This document shows, piece after piece, positions 7,367 to 15,056 of a DNA stretch of 23,306 nucleotides. A model generated the notes under the pieces. That model was not told the DNA's origin. It searched no databases and was given only the letters and a program-made list of their open reading frames with translations. Numbering within the stretch: the stretch's first letter is position 1; each line of letters starts with the position of its first letter. This DNA comes from Firmicutes bacterium UBA1764 (GTDB lineage Bacteria > Bacillota > Clostridia > Peptostreptococcales > Anaerovoracaceae): positions 13,344 through 36,649 of the forward strand of contig DCHA01000038.1 of the NCBI GenBank assembly GCA_002315535.1, read 5' to 3'. The position numbers and the translations under genes were made by a program.

Positions 7367-8320
7367 ATGAAAATTGTTGTTTTAAACGGCGCTAAGGTTA
7401 ATTATGATGGCGCAATCGACTACTCAGTATTAGCAGGTCCAAATGATGAACTCGTTATTTACGATACATGCAAGGACCACGAATATAATGCAATTTCAGA
7501 AGGAGCAGAAATCATTATTTCCAAAGAGCTCCCTATGAGCTATGAGGATATCATGGGCCTTCCTGCAAGCGTAAAGATGATTGCCGAAGCAGGTACAGGC
7601 TATAACAATATTAATTTAGATGCATGCCACGACAGAGGTATAGCAGTTACCAATGTTCCGGCTTACTCATCAGAAAGAGTAGCACATACTGCTATCATGC
7701 TTATGCTCATGCTCTCTTCAACAATGCAGACACAGGTAAGCATGCTTGCAAAGAGCGACCACAGCAATTTCGACAAGCACCTGATGGTTCCTCATGTTGA
7801 GATGAACTACAAGACAATGGGCGTTGTTGGCGGCGGAAACATCGGCCAGAACACAATCGCAATTGCAAGAGCAATGAAGATGAACGTACTCGTTTACGAT
7901 CCGTTCCCAAAGGAAGATTCCGAAGGAGTTCACTACTGCAGTCTTGAAGAGGTTCTTAAGAATGCAGACTATGTATCACTTCACTGCCCACTTAATGACA
8001 AGACAAGACATCTCATCAACAAGGATACACTTGCTCTCATGAAGCCGACAGCATTCCTCGTTAATACCGCTCGCGGACCGCTCGTTGACGAAGCTGCTCT
8101 TATCGAGGCTCTCAAGGCAAAGAAGATTGCCGGAGCAGGACTTGACGTTCAGGAGGTAGAACCTCTCGCAGCAAGCAGTGAGCTCTTCAAGCTTGATAAC
8201 GTAGTACTTACCCCACATATGGGTTGGAAGGGCTTCGAATCCAGACAGCGCCTTGTCGGTATACTCAAGGAAGCAGTAGAGGGATACAAGGCCGGACAGA
8301 AGGTACATAGAGTAGACTAA
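7367..8320 (+). CDS. NAD-dependent D-isomer-specific 2-hydroxyacid dehydrogenase
   Basis: 317-residue dehydrogenase that reduces a 2-oxoacid to the D-2-hydroxyacid, or the reverse. The Rossmann loop is GGGNIG (155-160), followed by the adenosine-binding acidic end of strand two (VLVYDPF). The catalytic trio is recognisable: Arg236 in NTARGPLVDE, a Glu in GLDVQEVEP (about 259-266), and His284 in LTPHMGWKGF. The PHMGW ending resembles glycerate/hydroxypyruvate reductases, so a D-glycerate dehydrogenase-like role is possible, but substrate calls in this family from sequence alone are unreliable. It lies 4 bp after ispE, with AAGGAGG at 7351-7357 inside the ispE end, so its translation can be strong even if ispE is read poorly. 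It precedes hslO by 9 bp. Confidence 0.9.
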   Translation: MKIVVLNGAKVNYDGAIDYSVLAGPNDELVIYDTCKDHEYNAISEGAEIIISKELPMSYEDIMGLPASVKMIAEAGTGYNNINLDACHDRGIAVTNVPAYSSERVAHTAIMLMLMLSSTMQTQVSMLAKSDHSNFDKHLMVPHVEMNYKTMGVVGGGNIGQNTIAIARAMKMNVLVYDPFPKEDSEGVHYCSLEEVLKNADYVSLHCPLNDKTRHLINKDTLALMKPTAFLVNTARGPLVDEAALIEALKAKKIAGAGLDVQEVEPLAASSELFKLDNVVLTPHMGWKGFESRQRLVGILKEAVEGYKAGQKVHRVD

Positions 8321-8329
8321 GGAATAATA

Positions 8330-9118
8330 ATGAACACTATAATAGCTATTGATAAAACTGGTTCTTATAGACTTTACGCAGCAGTGACCACAGAGATGGT
8401 TACTGCTGCTGAAGAAATACACCAAAGCAGTAATTCATCCTTTGGCATGGTGTTAACAGCCGCAGGTCTTATGGGCCTCATGCTGAAGGGACAGAGAGAC
8501 AAGCTCTCATTAATATTTAAAAACGAAGATAACTCCGGAGAAATCCTTGCCACCGCAAACGCTGATGGACACGTAAAGGGATATATTTCCGAAGATAATA
8601 TAAATTTAAAGGGCGGAAGTCTGACAGTTATAAAAGACCTTGGTCTTAAGGAGCCTTACATCGGAAAGATCGAGCTCGAAAGCGGAGATATAAGCCGTGA
8701 CCTTGCGAAGTACTTTGCAGTATCCGAGCAGCAACCATCAGCAGTTGCTCTTGCCCCAAACGGAGGTTTTATCGTTCAGGTTCTTCCTGATGCAAATGAT
8801 GAGGTCATTTCAAAGCTTGAGGATACACTGTTCATGATGGACAGCATAGCTCTTCTGATAGAGGATGCAAAGGAAGATCCTCGCGAGCTGCTTAAGCTTA
8901 TATTTAAGGATGACATAGAAATTCTTGATGAAAGAGAAATAAAGTGGCAGTGCGATTGCAGCAAGGATAGAATGGCCGCAGCCTTGGTATCTATTGGCAA
9001 GAAGGACCTTGCCGAGATTATTGAGCAGGATGGAAAGGCCGAGCTGAGTTGTCATTTTTGCCGCAGCTCGTATAGTTTTACAAAAGAAGAATTAATGGAG
9101 ATTTACAAAAATGCCTAA
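8330..9118 (+). CDS. hslO: Hsp33 redox-regulated chaperone
   Basis: 262-residue Hsp33, a cytoplasmic holdase that binds unfolding proteins during oxidative stress. The C-terminal zinc switch is intact: C208-x-C210 and C241-x-x-C244. In characterised Hsp33 these four cysteines hold zinc when reduced and form disulfides on activation by oxidants. The N-terminal domain has the usual pattern including the TAAGLMGLMLKGQRDKLSLIF and LAPNGGFIVQVLP segments. It is a little shorter than the roughly 290 residues common in the family. TAAGGA at 8318-8323, overlapping the previous stop, serves as SD. The last 8 bases overlap the ddl start. An oxidant sensor is sensible in an anaerobe; no dedicated promoter is visible, so it is expressed from the operon. 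Confidence 0.93.
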   Translation: MNTIIAIDKTGSYRLYAAVTTEMVTAAEEIHQSSNSSFGMVLTAAGLMGLMLKGQRDKLSLIFKNEDNSGEILATANADGHVKGYISEDNINLKGGSLTVIKDLGLKEPYIGKIELESGDISRDLAKYFAVSEQQPSAVALAPNGGFIVQVLPDANDEVISKLEDTLFMMDSIALLIEDAKEDPRELLKLIFKDDIEILDEREIKWQCDCSKDRMAAALVSIGKKDLAEIIEQDGKAELSCHFCRSSYSFTKEELMEIYKNA

Positions 9119-10127
9119 GAAAAGAATAGCCGTACTTTATGGCAGCAAATCAGGAGAGCACGAGGTTTCTCTGGTATCCGCATCAAATGTAATCGACGCA
9201 ATGGACAGAGAAAAATACGAAATAATCAGAGTGTTTATTTCAAAGGAAATTGAATGGTTCCTTGATCCGAGTGGTGATCAGTCACAGCTCTTCCCTTATA
9301 ATCCGATGGATTTAAAAAAGGATGCAGATTTTGTTCTCCCTATTCTTCACGGACCAAACGGCGAAGACGGAACCGTACAGGGACTGCTTGAATTATTAAA
9401 TGTACCATACGGCGGATGCGGAGTAATCGGATGCGCCGCTGCAATGGATAAGATAGTTGCAAAGGACATCTTTGCAAATGTCGGACTTGCTCAGACCCCG
9501 TACGTTGCGCTTAGCACTGCGGATTTAAACGATGCAAGCAGGAAGGCCGGTAAGCTTAGACAAATCAAGGAGATGCTAAAGCTACCTTACTTTGTAAAGC
9601 CCGCTAACATGGGCTCTTCAGTCGGAATCACCAAGGTTGATGCCTTTGATGATTTGGACGAGGCTCTTGATATCGCCGCTCATTATGACAGCAGAATCGT
9701 TGTAGAGCAAGGCGTTAACTGTAAAGAGCTTGAGACAGCAGTTATGGGTAACGACGAGCTCGAGGTTTCCGATGTCGGAGAAATTCTTACCGGAGACGAT
9801 TTTTATACTTACGATGACAAATATGTAAACGGTGTATCTCAGACAAGAATTCCTGCAGATGTTCCTGCAGAGATTCGCGAGAAAATCAGAGAGATGGCAA
9901 AGATTGCATATGCAAGCCTTGGCTGCTGCGGATTTGCAAGATGTGACTTCATGCTCGATAAGGACACAGGCAATATTTTAATCAATGAGATAAATGCCAT
10001 CCCGGGCTTTACCAACATCAGCATGTTCCCGAAGCTGTTTATGGACAAGGGCTATACCTACAGCGGAATAATAGAAAAGATAATAGAACTCGGATATGAA
10101 AGATATAATGCTAAAAATCACAGGTAA
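9111..10127 (+). CDS. ddl: D-alanine--D-alanine ligase
   Basis: 338-residue ATP-grasp enzyme making D-Ala-D-Ala for peptidoglycan precursors. Motifs in order: SGEHEVSLVSA (about 14-24), LHGPNGEDGTVQG (about 79-91), the ATP-grasp KPANMGSSVGITK (163-175), the omega loop FYTYDDKY (231-238), CDFML (278-282) and the Mg-binding INEINAIPGFTNIS (291-304). Tyr238 matches the position where a Tyr favours D-Ala and a Phe marks D-Ala-D-Lac ligases, so a normal D-Ala product, and hence no intrinsic Ddl-type vancomycin resistance, is predicted. The start overlaps the end of hslO by 8 bp, and its own end overlaps the DUF1934 gene by 32 bp, both signs of tight co-translation. Confidence 0.95.
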   Translation: MPKKRIAVLYGSKSGEHEVSLVSASNVIDAMDREKYEIIRVFISKEIEWFLDPSGDQSQLFPYNPMDLKKDADFVLPILHGPNGEDGTVQGLLELLNVPYGGCGVIGCAAAMDKIVAKDIFANVGLAQTPYVALSTADLNDASRKAGKLRQIKEMLKLPYFVKPANMGSSVGITKVDAFDDLDEALDIAAHYDSRIVVEQGVNCKELETAVMGNDELEVSDVGEILTGDDFYTYDDKYVNGVSQTRIPADVPAEIREKIREMAKIAYASLGCCGFARCDFMLDKDTGNILINEINAIPGFTNISMFPKLFMDKGYTYSGIIEKIIELGYERYNAKNHR

Positions 10128-10533
10128 AACCTTATCGGCATTCCCGGTAAATCCTGATGATCCAAATAATGAAAACAGTACAATTGAATTTTTGACTCCC
10201 GGCAAGTTCAGCAGCAGGGGCGGAATAACCCGCATCAGCTATGATGAAACAGAGCTTAGTGGAATGGATGGTTGTAAGACTCAAATTACCATCTCTGGAG
10301 ATAAGCTTAAAATGAAACGATCCGGAATAGGGCTTGAGGATACCTGCATGGAATTCGAAAAGGGAAAACGCTTTGAAAGCCAGTACAGAACGCCTTTCGG
10401 CGATATCAGCATGGAGCTTCTGACCAACAGTATTTCCTGTGAGGATCCTGAGAAAATTTCAATCGACTACAGCCTTAGTCTAAAGGGAATAGTTGAAAGT
10501 CATAATCAATTAGAAATCGAGGTTTTGCAGTAA
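10096..10533 (+). CDS. DUF1934 (YwiB-like) small beta-barrel protein
   Basis: 145-residue protein of the DUF1934 family (B. subtilis YwiB-like), a predicted lipocalin-like beta barrel of unknown function. Family features include IEFLTPGKF, ISYDETELSGMDG and the pattern of short alternating strands. The start is uncertain: ATG 10096 (MKDIMLKI) aligns with my memory of clostridial homologues, whereas ATG 10108 has a better placed purine stretch (GAAAGA) and would cut the overlap with ddl from 32 to 20 bp. The stop shares one base with the ctpA start (TAATG). There is no signal peptide, so it is probably cytoplasmic. Its place between a wall-precursor ligase and an envelope protease is suggestive but does not define a job. 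Confidence 0.8.
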   Translation: MKDIMLKITGKTLSAFPVNPDDPNNENSTIEFLTPGKFSSRGGITRISYDETELSGMDGCKTQITISGDKLKMKRSGIGLEDTCMEFEKGKRFESQYRTPFGDISMELLTNSISCEDPEKISIDYSLSLKGIVESHNQLEIEVLQ

Positions 10534-11996
10534 TGAAAAAAGAAAAAAAATTATTAGTCAGAATTATGGCCATTCTTCTTGCGGCCGCAATGATAATTGG
10601 CTCTGGCTTCTACCTTGTATATCTCATTGCGGACAACGGCTCCGTCGCATACGGTCTTAGCACCGATGAGGAGGCTTATGAAAAGCTCGATAGACTCAAA
10701 GATGTTATTAAAATAATCGATAAATACTATAAGGATGATGTTGATCTCAACAAGCTTGTAGATGCCGCATACAATGGGGTTTTCGATTCGCTCGACAGAT
10801 GGTCTGTATACTATTCATCTATTGATGAAGAAGCAGCTTTTACTGACAGTCTTGAGAATAAGGAATATTCCGGAGTTGGTCTGACTATTCAGGAACAAAG
10901 CGACGGAACGGTAAAAGTACTCACCGTTAATCCAAATGGCGGAGCATTGTCTGCCGGAGTAAAAAAGGGCGATATCATTACCGCCGTTAACGGAAAGTCT
11001 GTTGAGGGCAAAAGCTCAAGCGAAGTTGCAGATTTACTTAAAGGTGTTGCGGGAACAAAGGTTAAGATTACCGTATCAAGAAAAACAGGAACTTTTACAT
11101 TTGAAGTTGAACGCAGAAAGATTCAAGTAACATCTGTTAATTATGAAATGCTTGATGGTGGAATCGGCTATATTCAGATCAGTAATTTCAATGAAGGCGA
11201 AGGGGCAGAGTTTAGAGCCGCAGTAGAGTTTGTTGATTCTCAGGGAAGCAACAAGCTTATTATTGACCTTCGTGATAACGCAGGCGGATACACCAATGAA
11301 GCAATGGAAAGCCTCTCTGCAATACTCAGACCGAACAAGACTCTTGTAAAGTATATCGCTCAGGGCGAAGAACTTGATAAGGAGCTTTTACTCGGTGATG
11401 AGAACCAGAGCCAGGAGGATTACAAGATAGTAGTTCTTGTTAATGAGAATACTGCATCAGCCGCAGAAATCATGGCAATCGCAATTAAGGGTAATGATGC
11501 CGGAAAGCTTGTAGGTGTAAACACCTATGGCAAGGGCGTGGCACAGCAGATTATTTCTTTGACAGGCGTCGATTCTATGAAGCTTTCAAGATTCTATTTT
11601 GTTGGTCCTAACGGAGAAACAATTGACGGTACAGGAATCAAGCCTGACTATGTTGTTTACAACGGAGCAGAGCTTACAGAAGAATATGTTAAAGCTGCAA
11701 GCTCGGGAATTATTCCAATGAACGAAGGCAAAAAGTATCTTACAAAAGGCAGCTACGGACTTAATGTTCTTGCCGCTCAGCAGAGACTCTTCGCCCTCGG
11801 TTATGTTGTAAATACCAATAGCATTCTTGATGAAGCTACAATGATAGCTTTAAGTGACGTTCAGAAAAATGCAGGCCTCTTCCCGTACGGCGCACTTGAT
11901 TTCTCAACCATCAAGGCACTCGATGAGCAGTTTAACGCCTTCCTTTACGGCAGCGGTGATGCCCAGCTTGAAAAGGCAATCGAGCTTCTCAAATAA
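10533..11996 (+). CDS. ctpA: S41 carboxy-terminal processing protease with PDZ and peptidoglycan-binding domains
   Basis: 487-residue membrane-anchored serine protease. A basic N-terminus precedes one transmembrane helix (about 9-33). A PDZ domain (about 112-196) is followed by the S41 protease domain (about 200-375). The Ser-Lys pair is visible: Ser309 in NENTASAAE and Lys334 in NTYGKG, the usual 25 residues apart. A C-terminal peptidoglycan-binding-like domain (about 402-465, KGSYGLNVLAAQQRLFALGY) should hold it at the wall. CtpA-type enzymes trim or degrade envelope proteins outside the membrane; the substrate here is unknown. It is the last gene of the operon, started by TAATG overlap with DUF1934, and its stop directly touches the stop of the convergent gene. 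Its terminator lies inside that gene. Confidence 0.92.
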   Translation: MKKEKKLLVRIMAILLAAAMIIGSGFYLVYLIADNGSVAYGLSTDEEAYEKLDRLKDVIKIIDKYYKDDVDLNKLVDAAYNGVFDSLDRWSVYYSSIDEEAAFTDSLENKEYSGVGLTIQEQSDGTVKVLTVNPNGGALSAGVKKGDIITAVNGKSVEGKSSSEVADLLKGVAGTKVKITVSRKTGTFTFEVERRKIQVTSVNYEMLDGGIGYIQISNFNEGEGAEFRAAVEFVDSQGSNKLIIDLRDNAGGYTNEAMESLSAILRPNKTLVKYIAQGEELDKELLLGDENQSQEDYKIVVLVNENTASAAEIMAIAIKGNDAGKLVGVNTYGKGVAQQIISLTGVDSMKLSRFYFVGPNGETIDGTGIKPDYVVYNGAELTEEYVKAASSGIIPMNEGKKYLTKGSYGLNVLAAQQRLFALGYVVNTNSILDEATMIALSDVQKNAGLFPYGALDFSTIKALDEQFNAFLYGSGDAQLEKAIELLK

Positions 11997-14909
11997 TCAG
12001 TAGCGTCTGTGCAAAACGATATTTCTACCCCGAGCTTCGTCCTCGGGGTTTTCTATTTCCCCAAGTCCATCCTCGTAGTCATTTTCGTCTGAATCTACGA
12101 AGAAAATTCCCTGCTGCGCCTTGCTTTTCTTATCAAAGCTCGGGTTGCCCGTGTTATCAACTACCCAGAATGTGAAGCTGAATCTGCCAGTGGTTGTGCA
12201 GGTGTAGGGGAAGCTCATAGAGCTGCATTCCTTTAATGGGAAGTCCTTTTCATAATCATCGTACTTAGACGATGAAAATCCGAAATCACTAAGTTTAACG
12301 ACATCGCCTTTCTTGTAATATCTGACAACCGGGCCGGAGTCTTCGGTGGTAATATTATTGTTATCAATCAGATCCTGAGCATTCGTGCTTTCGGTTCTGT
12401 CCTTGTAATCCTTATCTCCGGAAAGCAGTTCAAGCGCCAGCCTGTTTGATTTTGCGTCAAAGCCCTCGCTGAATTTATAGATATAGGCCTTAAAGGTCCC
12501 CGCGTAAGTATAGCTTAAAACATAGTATTCATTTTTATGTGTTTGATATTCTATGTGTGTATCATAGATACTTTCCTCGACTACAGCAGCGCTGCTTGGG
12601 TTCATTGTAAGTATCAAATTATTATACGAAGCCTTCTTTGTATAATAGTTTGTTCCAAGTCCCGTCAGAAGTGTGCCGTCCGAAAGCTGCATTCCAAATA
12701 TACACCTCGTAAAATCGGCGTTATGTGTTGTGCTGTAGGACGTGGTTTTAATTGTTAGCACTCCGGAATTTAAGTGATATAAATTAAGCTTTGTGCCGGT
12801 ACCAAGGTTTGAAGAACTTGCCGCAACCGCAATGTAGTTTACCTCCCCATAGCAGTCGTAAATAGGAAAAGCAATAGGCGTCTCGAGGTAGGGAGAGTAT
12901 CTAAAGGCGCTCGTTCTGCTTATTGTTAGAGTTTGATTTAAAACCGCACCTGTCCTGGTGAACGCCTTCATTTCTGCAGAGGTTTTGGACTGGCTTTCAA
13001 AATACATATTTCCGACAGGACTTATCGCGGTCAGATGATCGGTCCCAAGACTTGTGTATAACGAGACAGTATCTATATCGCCGCTTTCAGGGTTTAGACA
13101 GCAGGCATAAACAGTGCTGTCAATCTTCACAGGAAAGTAAACTCTGCCGTAAATCAGTCGTGCCGATCCGCCTTCGTTTTGAAAGCAGGTGCAGGCCTCC
13201 TGCAAAACGTATTGGCCCGTACTGATAGTGATTTTATATATCCCGTCCTTGCACAGAGAATACAGATAATCGCCGCATGCGATATTGGTATTTCCGAGCT
13301 CCAGTGCAACTTTAGTCAATATCTCGCCACTTTCCTTGTCCATGATAATGCTGACATTATCAACGCTGACTATCAGGTATTTATCCTGCAGGTCGCTTGT
13401 CACAAGCCCTGTTGAAGCTTCACTCGCCTTATAAAAAACATCCGCAGCGAGAGGAAAAATATCAGGCTCCGCAGAGAGATTCGCTAAATCATATCTGTAT
13501 ATATAAAGAGTTGACCAGAAGGTTTTCGTTCCCACATTCTTTGGAACCAGCTTAAAGAAATACTTGTCATCAATGTTGTGAGCCTGCTCCCAGAAGCTGC
13601 TTTGATCAACAGCGCTTCGTTGACCCGTGAGGCTTATCTCACCGATTTTGGAAAGCTCTCCCGCGCTCTCGCTCTTATCAATCGTTACGGGGATTACGCT
13701 CAGCTCGACTCCGGCCTCAAGCATATCCGATTTTAGTTTTTCCGCGCCTTCAGCGTCCGAATTAATCAGCAACAGTTCAAAGGTTTTCTGAGCAGTGCTC
13801 CCAAGAAGGTAGGGCGCCTTGTTTTGCACGTAAAAGTTTAGACTATAGCTTGCGCTTTTGCGTTCGTCATCCTTTGTAAACTCGTCAAGCGTATCCTGCC
13901 AAATGTCAGTCGCGGTTACGCTGATGCTGTACTTTCCGACATTATCAAGGCTAAAGCTTATCTTCTTATTTTCGCCGGAGCTTTCATCCGTATAGACGCC
14001 CCCGGGCACGGTCCAGCTTATGCTTACAGGGTCATCGCTTTTGTTGCCGTTAAAGCTCGCCGTAATCTCAGCGGGCCCTTCGCCGTTTCTGTAATAGCTA
14101 AGCTTCATATCAATTGAAGCCTGCGGCGCCTGATCCTTCTTAACGACAAAGCTCCTGGATGTTATCAGTTCGTTTCCCCTGCTGTCGATGGCATATATAT
14201 TATAAGTAAACTCCTCTTCTCCAGAGTTCTTGGTAACAAACTCCAAAACGCAGTTTACGAACTCACCGTTTTCATCAGGCGTCGCAGTAAGAGCCCTGCA
14301 GTAGGGTACTATGTTCCCTTTTGAATCTTTAATAGTAACGGACAGTTTTGACAGGTCAATCGGATAGTTTGGATTTTGGGCAATTGACAGATCCAGCTCC
14401 TGCCGTTGATATGCCCTTGCCGCAGTTGAAAATGCGGCCGAGTCAAGCGCCGGGCAGGCCTTGATATCCAGGCACAGGCTCGCAGTATAAACGCTGCCGG
14501 GCTCGCCGCCCTTTAGCCACTTGCTGCTTAAAACGACAGTGTCAAAGCAAGGCTCGTCATACACGACCTTCATGGAAATAATATTGTCGTTAACCTGGTT
14601 TCTGATTTGCGTCAGTCGGTAGGCTCCGGACCAGGATGTCAGGACATAGCCTTCCTTTGCGGCACGGGTCGGATCATACATCAGTCCGCTGTCGCCCATT
14701 TCGTAATTACTCTCGTCTTGCAGGGTATAGCTGTGGCCCTCGTAGTAGTTTTTACTTGGGTAGGCTTTGATTAAGAGGCTCTCATCCCAGAGCCTGCCGC
14801 CGGTGTAAATTCGTGCGTGTACGCTCTGGCTTGAAATTCCAATAAAAAGAAGAATCAGGGCAGTGATAAGGCATGCCCGACTGGAAAAAGAGTGTTTAGA
14901 CAGATTCAT
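11997..14909 (-). CDS. Large secreted protein of unknown function with PKD-like and propeller-like regions
   Basis: About 970 residues. I do not recognise a named family. It begins with a clear Sec signal peptide (MNLSKHSFSS, hydrophobic core LITALILLFIGI, likely cleavage after SVHA). Residues about 260-365 look like a PKD/Ig-like beta domain (ITASFNGNKSDDPVSISWTVPGG … NVGKYSISVTATD). Residues about 505-820 show recurring blade-like pieces (DKESGEILTKVAL, LNPESGDIDTV, LSDGTLLTGLG), suggesting a PQQ- or WD-like beta propeller. A second Ig-like region is near the end (TTTGRFSFTFWVVDNTGNP). There are about 15 cysteines in the mature part, including CC and CTC. No LPXTG, lipobox or C-terminal helix is seen, so it is probably released or held non-covalently. 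ATG 14909 is preferred over a GTG at 14927, since the likely promoter leaves almost no leader for the latter. Confidence 0.75.
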   Translation of the reverse strand: MNLSKHSFSSRACLITALILLFIGISSQSVHARIYTGGRLWDESLLIKAYPSKNYYEGHSYTLQDESNYEMGDSGLMYDPTRAAKEGYVLTSWSGAYRLTQIRNQVNDNIISMKVVYDEPCFDTVVLSSKWLKGGEPGSVYTASLCLDIKACPALDSAAFSTAARAYQRQELDLSIAQNPNYPIDLSKLSVTIKDSKGNIVPYCRALTATPDENGEFVNCVLEFVTKNSGEEEFTYNIYAIDSRGNELITSRSFVVKKDQAPQASIDMKLSYYRNGEGPAEITASFNGNKSDDPVSISWTVPGGVYTDESSGENKKISFSLDNVGKYSISVTATDIWQDTLDEFTKDDERKSASYSLNFYVQNKAPYLLGSTAQKTFELLLINSDAEGAEKLKSDMLEAGVELSVIPVTIDKSESAGELSKIGEISLTGQRSAVDQSSFWEQAHNIDDKYFFKLVPKNVGTKTFWSTLYIYRYDLANLSAEPDIFPLAADVFYKASEASTGLVTSDLQDKYLIVSVDNVSIIMDKESGEILTKVALELGNTNIACGDYLYSLCKDGIYKITISTGQYVLQEACTCFQNEGGSARLIYGRVYFPVKIDSTVYACCLNPESGDIDTVSLYTSLGTDHLTAISPVGNMYFESQSKTSAEMKAFTRTGAVLNQTLTISRTSAFRYSPYLETPIAFPIYDCYGEVNYIAVAASSSNLGTGTKLNLYHLNSGVLTIKTTSYSTTHNADFTRCIFGMQLSDGTLLTGLGTNYYTKKASYNNLILTMNPSSAAVVEESIYDTHIEYQTHKNEYYVLSYTYAGTFKAYIYKFSEGFDAKSNRLALELLSGDKDYKDRTESTNAQDLIDNNNITTEDSGPVVRYYKKGDVVKLSDFGFSSSKYDDYEKDFPLKECSSMSFPYTCTTTGRFSFTFWVVDNTGNPSFDKKSKAQQGIFFVDSDENDYEDGLGEIENPEDEARGRNIVLHRRY
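12027..12058 (+). terminator. ctpA terminator inside the convergent gene's coding region
   Basis: 8-bp stem (12027-12034 with 12042-12049), 7-nt loop, followed on the plus strand by TTTTCTATTT. It stands 30 bp after the ctpA stop. Read on the minus strand, the same bases encode the near-terminal NPEDEARG of the secreted protein. Only the plus direction has the T-run, so it works for ctpA alone. Confidence 0.8.
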
Positions 14910-14941
14910 ATGTGTTACCAAAAACACTTAAGACTACCAAA

Positions 14942-14970
14942 ATATTACAGCAAAACAACAAAAAAATCAA
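14942..14970 (-). promoter_or_regulatory. Putative promoter of the large secreted protein
   Basis: On the minus strand TTGATT (14965-14970) and TAATAT (14942-14947) are 17 bp apart, each matching the consensus at 4 of 6 bases. Transcription would start near 14935, giving a leader of about 26 nt to the ATG at 14909. It is divergent from the DUF1846 promoter. Confidence 0.45.
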
Positions 14971-14990
14971 GCTATTTTTTCAGTTTGCTG

Positions 14991-15019
14991 TTCACTAAAT
15001 TATGACCATGTTGTATAAT
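14991..15019 (+). promoter_or_regulatory. Promoter of the DUF1846 gene
   Basis: TTCACT (14991-14996), 17 bp, then a perfect TATAAT (15014-15019). The start of transcription would be near 15026, giving a leader of about 30 nt with a good AAGGTGAG ribosome site. Confidence 0.65.
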
Positions 15020-15056
15020 ATTAAAGTTATGTTTCATATAGATAGAAGGTGAGTTT

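Noticed and set aside
14909..14927. GTG start for the large secreted protein
   Set aside because: It would add six residues before the signal peptide and leave a leader of only about 8 nt from the likely promoter; ATG 14909 is more natural.
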